Assembly (NCBI RefSeq): GCF_002197645.1
Contig: NZ_CP021874.1
Coordinates: forward strand, 1,302,001-1,366,000
DNA from: Enterococcus wangshanyuanii
Lineage (GTDB): Bacteria > Bacillota > Bacilli > Lactobacillales > Enterococcaceae
Reading direction: 5' to 3'
DNA: 64,000 nucleotides
The translations under genes were made by a program, and so were the position numbers. Shown here one piece after another: positions 34,772 to 43,843 of the stretch. The notes below the pieces were generated by a model. The model did not search any database, was not told the origin of the DNA, and saw nothing but the letters and a program-made list of their open reading frames with translations. The first letter of the stretch is position 1; each line of letters starts with the position of its first letter.

Positions 34772-35547
34772 TATAGTTCACCTCCAAGGTAAGCTTCGAT
34801 CACTCGGGGATCATTTTTGATTGCTTCCGGATCACCTTCCGCGATGATTCTGCCATACTCCAGCACATAGATTCGTTGACAAACCTCCATGACCAAACTC
34901 ATATCATGTTCGATCAAGACGATCGTGATCTGAAATTCTTTTTGGATTTTACGAATAAGCTCAGTTAGGTCAGCTGTTTCTTGCGGATTCATTCCTGCCG
35001 CTGGTTCATCCAAAAATAACACTTTAGGCTGTGTCGCTAATGCACGAACGATTTCTAAGCGTCTTTGTTCGCCATATGGTAAGTTTTTAGCTAGTGTATC
35101 AACTTTATCTTCCAACCCAAAGATCACTAATAATTCATGGACTTTTTCTGCCATTGCTTCTTCTTTTTTATAAAATGTCGGTAAACGTAAAATACTGGAT
35201 AGAATTCCTTCTTTATTTTTACTGTTCATTGCAATCAGCACATTATCCATTACTGTTAAATCTTTGAAAAGACGGATATTTTGGAATGTTCTACATAATC
35301 CCATGTCGGCGATTTTATAGGGCTTCATTCCATTAAGTTGATGTTCTTTTCCCAGTACATCAAGTGTCACTGTGCCTTCACTTGGCTCATAAACGCCTGT
35401 CAAAAGATTAAATAAAGTTGTTTTTCCAGCGCCGTTTGGCCCAATCAGACCAATCAATTCATTGCTTTCTAACGAAAGATTGACATTTGAAACAGCCGCA
35501 AGTCCACCAAAGTTTTTAGTTAAATTACTAACGTTCAATAGAGGCAT
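34771..35547 (-). CDS. livG: Branched-chain amino-acid ABC transporter ATPase LivG
   Basis: 258-residue ATPase. Walker A IGPNGAGKTTLFNLLTGVYEP, the LivG-typical GLCRTFQNIRLFKDLTVMDN stretch, signature LPYGEQRRLEIVRALA and Walker B VLFLDEPAAGMNPQE. Overlaps livM by 20 bp and livF by one base. Confidence 0.94.
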   Translation of the reverse strand: MPLLNVSNLTKNFGGLAAVSNVNLSLESNELIGLIGPNGAGKTTLFNLLTGVYEPSEGTVTLDVLGKEHQLNGMKPYKIADMGLCRTFQNIRLFKDLTVMDNVLIAMNSKNKEGILSSILRLPTFYKKEEAMAEKVHELLVIFGLEDKVDTLAKNLPYGEQRRLEIVRALATQPKVLFLDEPAAGMNPQETADLTELIRKIQKEFQITIVLIEHDMSLVMEVCQRIYVLEYGRIIAEGDPEAIKNDPRVIEAYLGGEL

Positions 35548-36496
35548 TTGATTTTTCCTCCTTTTGTTTGAATAATTTTTTAGCAGAAAATTCCCATGTC
35601 CCTAGAAGTCCGCCCGGTTTGAATATCATAATGATGATCAAAGCTAATGCATAAATAATCATTCTTAATGCCCCAGCATCTTGTAAGAACATATTTAAAA
35701 TCCCTAATACGATCGCTGAAATAAATGTCCCTGTCACACTACCGATCCCACCGAAGACGACAATGATCAAGATGTCGATCGATTTCATAAAACCGAAATC
35801 TTTTGGCGCAATCGTTTGAACATAGCTAGAATAAATAGCTCCAGCAACACTTGCTGTGATAGCACCAATGATGAATGCTGCCACTTTGTATTTTGTCGTA
35901 TTGACTCCCATAGATTCAGCAGCGATCTCATCTTCTCGAATCGCCATTGTCGCACGACCTGGACCACTGTGAATAAAATTGACGATAACTAATGTCACAA
36001 CCACAACAAAACCAAATACCATCGGCCAACTGACCATTGGGGGAATCCCGAAAATTCCAGCAGGTCCATTCGTCAACTCTTTCATATTGATAATAATGAT
36101 TCGAATGATCTCAGAAATACCCAGTGTTGCAATCGCTAAATAGTCTCCTTTTAGTCTCAGCGTAGGAATTCCTACGAGTAAAGCAACAAACCCAGATAAA
36201 ACGATTCCTAATAAAATTCCACTGAAAAAACCGCCCATCGTTGGATACTTCACCGTCATGATCGCAGCACTATAGGCACCGATCGCCATGAATCCAGCAT
36301 GACCTAAAGAAAATTGACCAGAAAAACCAATAATCAAATTCAAGCCCAGTGCCAACATAATATTGATCCCAATCGTAATTAACGTATATTCCGTAAACGG
36401 TGTGATCACACCCGTGATGTACAATACATAAATAAAAGCATACGCTCCAGCGGCAATTAAAAGCCAGATAAGATTATATTTTAGATTCTTTTTCAT
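35528..36496 (-). CDS. livM: Branched-chain amino-acid ABC transporter permease LivM
   Basis: 322-residue permease, about ten membrane helices, with LivM signatures GLNLIIGFSGQFSLGHAGFMAIGAY (split here: GFSGQFSLGHAGFM) and GGIGSVTGTFISAIVLG. Ten bases after livH. Confidence 0.93.
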   Translation of the reverse strand: MKKNLKYNLIWLLIAAGAYAFIYVLYITGVITPFTEYTLITIGINIMLALGLNLIIGFSGQFSLGHAGFMAIGAYSAAIMTVKYPTMGGFFSGILLGIVLSGFVALLVGIPTLRLKGDYLAIATLGISEIIRIIIINMKELTNGPAGIFGIPPMVSWPMVFGFVVVVTLVIVNFIHSGPGRATMAIREDEIAAESMGVNTTKYKVAAFIIGAITASVAGAIYSSYVQTIAPKDFGFMKSIDILIIVVFGGIGSVTGTFISAIVLGILNMFLQDAGALRMIIYALALIIIMIFKPGGLLGTWEFSAKKLFKQKEEKSNASIER

Positions 36497-36506
36497 GCGC
36501 GCTCAC

Positions 36507-37385
36507 CTACACTTTCTCTTTGATGTTCTTGCCAAGTATTCCGGCAGGACGAATCAATAAAATAATAATCAATAATGCGTACACAACCGCATCTTTATAA
36601 TCAGAAAAACCAAGAGCGATCGTGATCGTCTCTAATAAACCGATCACGAAACCGCCTAAAGCAGCTCCCGGAATAATTCCAATGCCGCCTAAAACTGCAG
36701 CAACAAATGATTTAAGACCTGGCACAACTCCCATCATTGGATCGATCGAGTTATAATATAATCCAATTAGCATCCCCGCAGCAGCGGCAAGTGCTGAGCC
36801 CAAAGCAAATGTAAATGAAATCGTACGGTTGACATTGATTCCCATTAATTGTGCAGCATCTGCATCAACAGAAACAGCCCGCATAGCTTTACCCATTTTT
36901 GTCTTTTTGACGATCAATTGTAAGGCGATCATCAAAACTAAAGCAATCACTAAAATAAGCACTTGAATGTTTGAAATTTGAATAAAACCTAATTGATAGT
37001 TTTTAAATTCGATTGCTTGTGGAAATGATTTTTTCTCTGGACCTAACCAATAGATCATCCCATTCTGTAGTAAAAACGATACTCCGATCGCTGTGATCAA
37101 CGCGGCGATCCTTGTTGATTTTCTTAGTGGGCGGTACGCTAGAAATTCAATTACGACACCGATAACAGCCGCTCCAGCCATTGATAAAATCAATGCTGGG
37201 AAAAATCCTAAATTTAATTTATTGATAAAGAAATACCCCATAAAACCACCCAACATATAGATTTCTCCGTGGGCAAAGTTGATCAATTTTATAATACCGT
37301 AAACCATTGTATACCCTAGTGCCAATAGCGCATAAATACTGCCTAGAAAAAGCCCATTTACTAATTGTTGGATCACGACTTCCAT
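36507..37385 (-). CDS. livH: Branched-chain amino-acid ABC transporter permease LivH
   Basis: 292-residue permease, about eight helices, with LivH signatures ALLALGYTMVYGIIKLINFA and GIGIIPGAALGGFVIGLLE. The ATG at 37385 is preceded by GGAAGTG; an in-frame TTG at 37400 lacks a site. Separated from livJ by a 92-bp gap with a terminator-like hairpin. Confidence 0.94.
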   Translation of the reverse strand: MEVVIQQLVNGLFLGSIYALLALGYTMVYGIIKLINFAHGEIYMLGGFMGYFFINKLNLGFFPALILSMAGAAVIGVVIEFLAYRPLRKSTRIAALITAIGVSFLLQNGMIYWLGPEKKSFPQAIEFKNYQLGFIQISNIQVLILVIALVLMIALQLIVKKTKMGKAMRAVSVDADAAQLMGINVNRTISFTFALGSALAAAAGMLIGLYYNSIDPMMGVVPGLKSFVAAVLGGIGIIPGAALGGFVIGLLETITIALGFSDYKDAVVYALLIIILLIRPAGILGKNIKEKV

Positions 37386-37430
37386 ATTTTTCACTTCCAA
37401 TATTTTAGAATAATTGTTTGATTAAAGAAA

Positions 37431-37472
37431 AAAGAGGATGGACAAAACGTAAAAACTTGTCTCACCCTCTTT
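37431..37472 (-). terminator. Attenuator-like hairpin between livJ and livH
   Basis: Minus strand AAAGAGGGTGAGACAAG, short loop, imperfect partner ending in ATCCTCTTTTTTC. As the downstream genes need the livJ promoter, partial read-through is likely and would favour LivJ over permease. Confidence 0.7.
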
Positions 37473-37492
37473 GAATGTTCTATTGATTTTTC

Positions 37493-38659
37493 CTAAGGAT
37501 TTACTGCTTCGGCAGACGTTTCTTTTCCTTCTGTCAAGCCTAATACAACAGCTGATTTTTCTGGGTTGTGGTTTTTATCCATCGTCATTTTACCAGTTAC
37601 TCCAACGAAATCTTTCAATGAAGCCAAGCCTTCTGTAATGTCTTTTGAATCAGCAGAATCTTTGTCTTCCATCGCTTGTTTCAGCATGTATACTGAATCA
37701 TAACCTAAAGCATTGAACGCTGATGGCTGCTTGCTGTATTTTTCTTTGAAGGCTTTTACAAATGGTTCTACCTTGTCAGTCGCAGGTGCTTTTTCTGAGA
37801 AATGACCTGTGTAATAGACATCAGAAACATTTTTAGCTCCGGCGATCTCAACTAATTTTTCATCACCAAAACCATCAGCACCAAGAATCGGTTTATCGAT
37901 GCCCATTTCACGCGCTTGCTTGATGATCAAGCCCGCTTCGGCATAGTAACCTGGAATATAAATCGCATCATAATCAAGGTCTTTGATCTTCGTCAAGATT
38001 GCTTGGAAGTCTTTATCACCTGCAGTGAATGTTTCTTCTTTAGCAATTTTTCCTTTATACGTGTCTTTGAATGATTTAGTCAATCCAATTGCGTAGTCAC
38101 TCGAATTGTCCCCAATGATCACGACATTTTTAGCTTCCAGATTATCTTGCGCAAATTTTGCTAAGATGACCCCTTGGAACGTATCTTGGAAACATGCTCT
38201 AAAGATATATTCCTGTACTTTGTCATTTACGACTGTAATACTGTCATCAGTTCCAGAAGGAGTGATGACTGGAACAGCTGCTTTAGTCATATTTGGAATC
38301 GTCGCTTTCGTTGCACCAGACGTTGCTGGCCCAACAACAGCAACAACTTTATCTTTTGCAGTTAAGTTGGCTGCAACAGAAGTCGCTTCCCCATTTTCTG
38401 ATTTATTGTCTTTTTCGATCAATTCTAATTTTTTACCAAGTACACCGCCTGATTCATTGATTTCCTCAACCGCAAGCTTGATTCCTTCTTTTTCAGCATT
38501 TCCATACGCTGAAACATCTCCAGAAAGTTCCATGTTCATCCCGATTTTGATCGTGTCGCCTTCAACTTTATTTCCACCGCCGCTTGCGCCTCCGCCAGCT
38601 GCTGGTCCACATGCTGCTAGTAAGAATAGACTAGCGAATAAAAAACTAAATTTTTTCAT
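37493..38659 (-). CDS. livJ: Branched-chain amino-acid-binding lipoprotein LivJ
   Basis: 388-residue periplasmic-binding-type I lipoprotein on the outer face of the membrane. Lipobox LAAC with Cys17, a Gly-rich linker, then the Leu/Ile/Val-binding fold (IKIGMNMELSGDVSAYG, VVGPATSGATKATIPN, VPVITPSGTDDSIT). First gene of the liv operon; a perfect CodY box and consensus promoter lie upstream. The exact amino-acid range cannot be read from the sequence. Confidence 0.94.
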   Translation of the reverse strand: MKKFSFLFASLFLLAACGPAAGGGASGGGNKVEGDTIKIGMNMELSGDVSAYGNAEKEGIKLAVEEINESGGVLGKKLELIEKDNKSENGEATSVAANLTAKDKVVAVVGPATSGATKATIPNMTKAAVPVITPSGTDDSITVVNDKVQEYIFRACFQDTFQGVILAKFAQDNLEAKNVVIIGDNSSDYAIGLTKSFKDTYKGKIAKEETFTAGDKDFQAILTKIKDLDYDAIYIPGYYAEAGLIIKQAREMGIDKPILGADGFGDEKLVEIAGAKNVSDVYYTGHFSEKAPATDKVEPFVKAFKEKYSKQPSAFNALGYDSVYMLKQAMEDKDSADSKDITEGLASLKDFVGVTGKMTMDKNHNPEKSAVVLGLTEGKETSAEAVNP

Positions 38660-38793
38660 CTTGTTTCCCCCTTGAGTTTAAAAATTGAACAAGCTTTTTT
38701 CACTAGTGAAAAAAAGATACTCGCACAACTTGAGTCTGCATTTCCTCTGAATAATTCTCCCTGCATATATAATTATTAAAGAGTATGTATACA

Positions 38794-38822
38794 AATATAA
38801 TCAAAAACCTAAGAAATGTCAA
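38794..38822 (-). promoter_or_regulatory. Sigma-A promoter of the liv operon
   Basis: Minus strand TTGACA, 17 bases, TATATT. Near-consensus. Confidence 0.88.
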
Positions 38823-38824
38823 TG

Positions 38825-38839
38825 AATTTTCAGAAAATT
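38825..38839. promoter_or_regulatory. CodY box before livJ
   Basis: AATTTTCAGAAAATT, a perfect match to the CodY consensus AATTTTCWGAAAATT, two bases upstream of the -35 box. CodY with branched-chain amino acids and GTP would control the importer. Confidence 0.9.
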
Positions 38840-38904
38840 TCTATAATTCAAATTATTAGGAAAAATCTCTTATTTCTACACTTGTTGATTTAGTTATTAT
38901 TTCA

Positions 38905-38947
38905 TCAAAAAAAAGACAAAACAAGAAATCTGTTCGGCCTTTTTTTG
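38905..38947 (-). terminator. Terminator after the ROK kinase gene
   Basis: Minus strand GGCCGAACAG, ATTTC, TTGTTTTGTC then eight T; stem with wobble pairs. Confidence 0.7.
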
Positions 38948-38963
38948 ACTAATCAAAATCAAT

Positions 38964-39845
38964 CTATTCTCTGTTTTTATGATGCATCATTTGGAAATTA
39001 GCAGCTGCTCCAATCAAGTTTGCATCATTGTTATATTTACAAGTCACGATTTGAGGAACAAAATCATTTAAACCAAAATGAGCAAGTTTCTCCTTCATTC
39101 GATGGTCGATCTCATCCAACAAACCTTCTTTAGCCGAAACACCGCCACCTAGAACGATCATCTCCGGATCAAATGAAAATTGAATGCTAAACAATCCTTG
39201 TGTCAAATAGTCATAAAAGTGATTGACCTCTTCAATGGCTAACTCATCTCCCGCTTTTGCAAACGCAAATACTTCTTCACCTGAAAAAGTCTCTTTTGCT
39301 ACACCTTTTCGTTTACAATACCGCCAAGCCATTTGAACAGCTGTTCCTAAATGACTGAAGGTTTTCCCCTGATCCAAGTACATCAGTCCAAACTCACCGC
39401 CGTAAAGATGAGCACCTTTTGCGATTTGACCTTGATGGAAAATTGCACCGCCGATTCCTGTCCCGATCACAACAAAAGCAACTTCCTGTTTTCCCTTGGC
39501 AGCACCCTCATAAATTTCCGCCATTCCTGCACAATTGGCATCATTTTCGATTGCCACAGGTAGTTTAAATAGCGCTTCCAATTCTTCAAAAATATTGAAG
39601 CCATGAATATAAGGTATCGCAGATATTCCATTGATCATCTGTTTTTCTACATCCACTACGCCAGGTGCACTCAACGCAACACCTTCAACCGTTGTCTTTG
39701 TCTCTGTAAAAACCGATAATAAAGACGCTTTCATTTCTTCCCATGTTTTCGGTGTAGTAAACTTTCCTTTATCGATGATCGCCTGACCATTCCATACACC
39801 ATGTTTTACTGCTGATCCGCCAAAGTCAAATGTCAAAATTGCCAT
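38964..39845 (-). CDS. ROK-family sugar kinase
   Basis: 293 residues, cytosolic. ASKHA fold with phosphate-1 motif LTFDFGGSAVKHG, IENDANCAGMAE, VVIGTGIGGAIFHQG and VLGGGVSAKEG. The zinc-binding Cys cluster (CXCGXXGC) and the preceding His normal in ROK glucokinases and NagC-type proteins are absent, as in some beta-glucoside kinases. No DNA-binding domain, so a kinase not a repressor. Sugar substrate unknown. ATG at 39845 is chosen over an in-frame GTG nine bases earlier by homology of the start MAILTFDFGG. Confidence 0.85.
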   Translation of the reverse strand: MAILTFDFGGSAVKHGVWNGQAIIDKGKFTTPKTWEEMKASLLSVFTETKTTVEGVALSAPGVVDVEKQMINGISAIPYIHGFNIFEELEALFKLPVAIENDANCAGMAEIYEGAAKGKQEVAFVVIGTGIGGAIFHQGQIAKGAHLYGGEFGLMYLDQGKTFSHLGTAVQMAWRYCKRKGVAKETFSGEEVFAFAKAGDELAIEEVNHFYDYLTQGLFSIQFSFDPEMIVLGGGVSAKEGLLDEIDHRMKEKLAHFGLNDFVPQIVTCKYNNDANLIGAAANFQMMHHKNRE

Positions 39846-39864
39846 CCTAAACACCCATCCTCAT

Positions 39865-40152
39865 CTATTTTTTCTTATTCCTTCTATAATTATACGGACC
39901 ATGATATTCCTGATCCGGATTTCTTTTTAGGCTAAATTTTAATGGGACATAGTCGATACCACCTTTAGTCAACGGATGACAACGTAAAAATCTGGCTGTT
40001 CCCATCGTCACACCCTTGATTGTTCCGTGTGTTTGAATCGCATCGATCATATATTGGGAACAAGTTGGATGATACCGGCAGCTAGCTGGCAGCCCAGGTG
40101 AAATAAAACGTTGATAAAAACGCACCATTCCTACAAAAACATTTTTTGCCAT
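39865..40152 (-). CDS. yidD: YidD, membrane protein insertion efficiency factor
   Basis: 95 residues. The family core [24 protein letters not shown] (three Cys) is complete, with the following [20 protein letters not shown]. It assists YidC/Sec insertion at the inner membrane face. Start at 40152 has AGAGGGACGAA upstream; 19 more in-frame codons lack homology. Confidence 0.93.
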   Translation of the reverse strand: MAKNVFVGMVRFYQRFISPGLPASCRYHPTCSQYMIDAIQTHGTIKGVTMGTARFLRCHPLTKGGIDYVPLKFSLKRNPDQEYHGPYNYRRNKKK

Positions 40153-40352
40153 TTCGTCCCTCTTTTCTCTATCCGCAAAAACTATACCCTGTTTTGACGG
40201 TGAATGCAAGTTTGCTGGAACAAAATAAAAACATTTTTAGATTCCTTTTTGGTTCTGAAAAAGAAAACTATTCAAATCTTTAAAAGGGTGCTAAAATAGG
40301 GGCAAGTAACTTTATTACATATCACTAATCAATGAAATGGAGAGAAGCAACG

Positions 40353-40502
40353 ATGGGTTTAAAATTCGAACGAAAAGACGATTTAGATAAATTATTCGAC
40401 GCTTTTGCGGTAGATCCTAAAAAAGTCGAAATGCCAAAAGAAGAGCTAGATAAACAAGCAGCAAAAGCTGAGCAAAAAAAAGAACAGAAAAATGAGCAAT
40501 AA
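40353..40502 (+). CDS. Very small protein, SPJ_0845-like
   Basis: 49 residues, too short for usual ORF cut-offs. MGLKFERKDDLDKLFDAFAVD followed by a Lys/Glu/Gln-rich helical tail; GGAGAG lies eight bases before the ATG and a terminator follows directly, so it is a real transcription unit. It resembles the SPJ_0845 small-protein family of Lactobacillales as I recall it. Role unknown. Confidence 0.75.
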   Translation: MGLKFERKDDLDKLFDAFAVDPKKVEMPKEELDKQAAKAEQKKEQKNEQ

Positions 40503-40541
40503 AAAAGCTTTGACTTCTCGAAAGAGTTGTCGAAGCTTTTT
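40503..40541. terminator. Bidirectional terminator between small gene and engB
   Basis: AAAAAGCTTTGAC / GTCGAAGCTTTTTTT stem between convergent genes, ending at the engB stop. Confidence 0.85.
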
Positions 40542-41123
40542 TTATAAATATTTTTCAATTGCCTGCCAAGCTTCTTCCTTACCTTCTTTGGTTTGAGAAG
40601 AAAAAAGAATGAAGTCGTCAGACTTATCGAAATTCAATGCTTTCTTGATGATACTTTCGTGTTTGTTCCATTTTCCACGGGGAATTTTATCTTTTTTAGT
40701 CGCAACCACGATCACAGGAATCTCATAGTATTTCAAAAATTCATACATTTGAATATCCTCTTGTGTTGGTGCATGACGTAAATCAACTAAAGAAACGACT
40801 GCTTTTAGCTGTTCTCTTGTTGTCATGTACGTCTCGATCATCTCGCCCCATTTTGCCCGCTCAGTTTTTGAGACTTTGGCATAGCCATAACCGGGCACAT
40901 CGACGAAATGTAATGCATCTTCGATCAAGTAAAAATTTAAGGTCTGTGTTTTACCAGGTTTGCCAGAAGTTCTGGCTAGATTTTTTCGATTGATCAGTGT
41001 ATTGATAAATGATGATTTACCAACATTTGAACGCCCAGCTAGAGCGATTTCCGGCAATTCTGTTTCTGGATATTGTTTTGGTGAAACTGCGCTAATAATA
41101 ATTTCAGCATTATGAACTTGCAT
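40542..41123 (-). CDS. engB: Ribosome biogenesis GTPase EngB (YsxC/YihA)
   Basis: 193-residue essential GTPase for 50S assembly. G1 [13 protein letters not shown]3 DVPGYGYA, G4 ATKKDKI and G5 FSSQTKEG are all present. Start at 41123 ([11 protein letters not shown]) follows AGGAGGTCAATAT. It follows clpX as in other Firmicutes, here with a repeat element in between. Confidence 0.95.
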   Translation of the reverse strand: MQVHNAEIIISAVSPKQYPETELPEIALAGRSNVGKSSFINTLINRKNLARTSGKPGKTQTLNFYLIEDALHFVDVPGYGYAKVSKTERAKWGEMIETYMTTREQLKAVVSLVDLRHAPTQEDIQMYEFLKYYEIPVIVVATKKDKIPRGKWNKHESIIKKALNFDKSDDFILFSSQTKEGKEEAWQAIEKYL

Positions 41124-41142
41124 ATATTGACCTCCTAACATA

Positions 41143-41240
41143 AAAAGACTGAGACAAAAATCCAGCTCCGTGTCTGTCCGAATAAGCTGAACTTTCGTCT
41201 CGTCATGTACGCAACAATCAATGTTTTCGTATTTTAAATG
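41143..41240. repeat. Intergenic repeat element, diverged copy
   Basis: Contains gagacaaaaatccagctcc and ccgaataagctgaa, shared with the elements at 52977 and 29745, between clpX and engB. No strong terminator stem. Confidence 0.6.
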
Positions 41241-41242
41241 AT

Positions 41243-42493
41243 TTATCCTGCTTTTTTATCTGTTTTATCGTAGACGATCGCAGGTTTGCCAGTCCCGTCT
41301 GCTGCCATTTCTGTAATGATCACTTTTTCGATCGTATCATCAGATGGCACATCAAACATGACATCCATCATGATCTCTTCAATGATCGAACGAAGTCCGC
41401 GGGCACCAGTATTTCGTTCAATTGCCTTGTTGGCAATGGCACGAAGGGCATCTTCTTCAAATTCCAATTCAGTATCATCTAATGATAATAATTTTTGGTA
41501 TTGTTTCACTAATGCATTCTTAGGCTCAGTTAAAATACGAACCAAGTCATCTGTTGTTAATTTTTCTAATGCCGCAGTTACTGGTAAACGTCCAATAAAT
41601 TCAGGGATCAAACCAAATTTCAATAAATCTTCTGGAATGATTTGCTGCATGATACTTTCATCTTCGTTGACTTTGCTATTATTTGTACCAAAACCGATCG
41701 TTTTTTCGCCTAAACGATTTTTTACGATTCCTTCGATCCCGTCAAACGCTCCGCCGACAATGAATAGTACATTCGTTGTATCGATTTGGATAAATTCTTG
41801 ATGCGGGTGTTTCCGTCCACCTTGTGGAGGAACACTGGCAACCGTTCCTTCCAAAATTTTAAGTAAGGCTTGTTGAACACCTTCACCAGAAACATCACGT
41901 GTAATCGAAACATTCTCACTCTTACGGGCAATTTTATCGATTTCATCAATGTAGATGATGCCTTTTTCAGCGCGCTCTACATTAAAGTCAGCAGACTGTA
42001 ATAGCTTCAATAGAATATTCTCTACATCTTCCCCTACATACCCTGCTTCTGTTAAGCTCGTCGCATCAGCGATCGCAAACGGAACATTCAGCGTTTTAGC
42101 TAATGTTTGAGCCAAAAATGTTTTCCCAGAACCTGTTGGGCCAATTAAACAAATATTACTCTTTTGTAATTCTACATCCTCAGAGCTTGACTTTTCTGAT
42201 TGATTTACACGTTTATAGTGATTATAGACAGCTACTGCTAATGAGCGCTTTGCCTGATCTTGTCCAATAACATATTCGTTTAAGACATCCAAAATTTCTT
42301 GAGGTTTTGGGACATCTGTTAATTCACGTACGGCTTCATCGTAAAACTCTTCATCAATAATCTCTTTACATAAGTCAATACATTCATTACAAATATACAC
42401 ACCTGGTCCAGCGACGATCTTCTTTACTTCTTCTTGTGTTTTACCACAGAATGAACAGCGGACTGCACCATTGTTATTTGTATTATCGTACAT
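41243..42493 (-). CDS. clpX: ATP-dependent unfoldase ClpX
   Basis: 416-residue AAA+ unfoldase of ClpXP. Zinc-binding domain CSFCGKTQ ... CNECIDLC (residues 10-40), Walker [13 protein letters not shown], pore loop GYVGEDVE, Walker [21 protein letters not shown] loop, the ClpP-binding IGF loop (KTIGFGTN) and sensor-2 GARGLR. The ATG at 42493 follows GAGAGGTGACATGC; an in-frame GTG nine bases earlier is less likely. Confidence 0.97.
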   Translation of the reverse strand: MYDNTNNNGAVRCSFCGKTQEEVKKIVAGPGVYICNECIDLCKEIIDEEFYDEAVRELTDVPKPQEILDVLNEYVIGQDQAKRSLAVAVYNHYKRVNQSEKSSSEDVELQKSNICLIGPTGSGKTFLAQTLAKTLNVPFAIADATSLTEAGYVGEDVENILLKLLQSADFNVERAEKGIIYIDEIDKIARKSENVSITRDVSGEGVQQALLKILEGTVASVPPQGGRKHPHQEFIQIDTTNVLFIVGGAFDGIEGIVKNRLGEKTIGFGTNNSKVNEDESIMQQIIPEDLLKFGLIPEFIGRLPVTAALEKLTTDDLVRILTEPKNALVKQYQKLLSLDDTELEFEEDALRAIANKAIERNTGARGLRSIIEEIMMDVMFDVPSDDTIEKVIITEMAADGTGKPAIVYDKTDKKAG

Positions 42494-42681
42494 GCATGTC
42501 ACCTCTCTAAATTAAAAATGACTGTCCATACAGTCTTAAAATATAATAGCACAAATCAAGTGAAAATGCGAACATTGGATTTGTAAAGTTTTTATAAATA
42601 AAGCGATACTTATGTTATACTAAAATAGAAAAATGATTTGCTGTAACTTTACTAGACAGCAGTAAAAATGGAGGGAATTTC

Positions 42682-43710
42682 ATGCTGGAACAGATTTTAT
42701 TAGGAACATATACTCGTCGAGTAAGTAAAGGTATCTATCAAATTGCACTTGATACAGATCAAGGAAAACTTTCGGAAGCTTCTTTACTAGTAGAAGAAAC
42801 TAGTCCTACTTACTTAACCATAGATCAAAAGGGTGCTCTTTTCAACGTGACATCTGTAGATGGAGAAGGCGGAATGGCAGCTTACAAGGCAAAAGACGAT
42901 CATTTTGACTTGATCAACAAAGTGACGGAAGCTGGCGCTCCCCCATGTTACGTTTCAGTCGATGAAGAAAAACAATTGGTTTTCGGTGCCAATTATCATC
43001 AAGGAATCATCCATGTTTATCGTATTTTAGCAGATGGAAGCTTAGAGGATGCAGATAAGATCATCCATGATGAACCAACAGGCCCTCATGAAAATCAAGA
43101 CAATGCTCACGTACACTATACAGATTTAACACCAGATGGTCGCTTGGCTGTTTGTGATCTGGGAACAGATCGTGTCTATACGTATGACGTTAGTGCTGAA
43201 GGTAAATTATCAGAAGTGGCACAATATGTTGCAGAACCTGGTACTGGTCCTCGTCATTTGGTTTTCCATCCAACGAATCAAATCGCTTATCTTTTTGGTG
43301 AACTAGATAGCACAGTGACTGTTTTGTCCTACAATGCAGAAGATGGTTCATTCGAACAGGTACAAAAAGTATCTACTTTACCAGATGGATTCAATGAATT
43401 TAATGGCGGCGCTGCGATCCGTATTTCTGCTGATGGACGTTTTGTTTACGCTTCAAACCGCGGACATGATTCGATTGCTGTTTTTGCTACTTCAGAAGAT
43501 GGTCGGACGATCGACCGTATTCAGCTAATTTCAACAGAAGGTGAAATTCCAAGAGATTTTGACTTAGATCCTTCTGGTAAATTTGTTGTGGCTGCAAATC
43601 AAAATACAGACAATCTAACTCTTTATCGTCGTGATGAAGAAACTGGACTTCTAGAAATGATCCAAAAAGATGTTTATGCACCTGAATGTGTTTGTGTCTA
43701 TTTTAAATAA
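42682..43710 (+). CDS. Lactonase family protein (6-phosphogluconolactonase-like)
   Basis: 342-residue seven-bladed beta-propeller. LLGTYTRRVSKGIYQ at the start, GPHENQDNAHVHY near residue 135, GPRHLVFHP near 190 and YASNRGHDSIAVF near 255 are the Pgl/YbhE-type motifs. It likely hydrolyses 6-phosphogluconolactone in the oxidative pentose-phosphate path, though some members act on other lactones. Single gene; GGAGGGAATTTC precedes the ATG. Confidence 0.88.
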   Translation: MLEQILLGTYTRRVSKGIYQIALDTDQGKLSEASLLVEETSPTYLTIDQKGALFNVTSVDGEGGMAAYKAKDDHFDLINKVTEAGAPPCYVSVDEEKQLVFGANYHQGIIHVYRILADGSLEDADKIIHDEPTGPHENQDNAHVHYTDLTPDGRLAVCDLGTDRVYTYDVSAEGKLSEVAQYVAEPGTGPRHLVFHPTNQIAYLFGELDSTVTVLSYNAEDGSFEQVQKVSTLPDGFNEFNGGAAIRISADGRFVYASNRGHDSIAVFATSEDGRTIDRIQLISTEGEIPRDFDLDPSGKFVVAANQNTDNLTLYRRDEETGLLEMIQKDVYAPECVCVYFK

Positions 43711-43721
43711 GAACTGAAAAA

Positions 43722-43796
43722 TGGAGGCTGACACAAAAGTGTTTAGCTTCGAGAAATAAGACGGATCTGCTTTTTTCTCGCCGTTTATTCGAGTTT
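43722..43796. repeat. Intergenic repeat element, short copy in reverse orientation
   Basis: Read on the minus strand it gives ctcgaataaacggcgaga, then cttatttctcgaagctaaac and ttttgtgtcagcctcc, matching the copy at 52977-53108 but with its middle missing. Confidence 0.75.
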
Positions 43797-43839
43797 AGAG
43801 AGCGGGACAAAACTAAAAATTAGTTTTGTCTCGCTCTCT
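43797..43839. terminator. Bidirectional terminator
   Basis: Stem AGAGAGCGGGACAAAACTA / TAGTTTTGTCTCGCTCTCT with one wobble, followed by TTTTTTT; between convergent genes. Confidence 0.9.
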
Positions 43840-43843
43840 TTTT

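Larger units (their letters stand above)
38660..38963. other. livJ promoter region and ROK terminator
   Basis: 304 bp: livJ ribosome site (GGGGGAAACAAG), a leader with a TTTTTTCACTAGTGAAAAAA palindrome near 38694-38713, promoter and CodY box (38794-38839), then about 65 AT-rich bases and the terminator of the ROK gene. Confidence 0.7.

Noticed and set aside
38106..38675. 189-codon ORF antisense to livJ
   Set aside because: Pro/Ser-rich shadow frame over a clear livJ gene.
41286..41801. 171-codon ORF antisense to clpX
   Set aside because: Covers the conserved AAA+ core on the other strand; no start signals.
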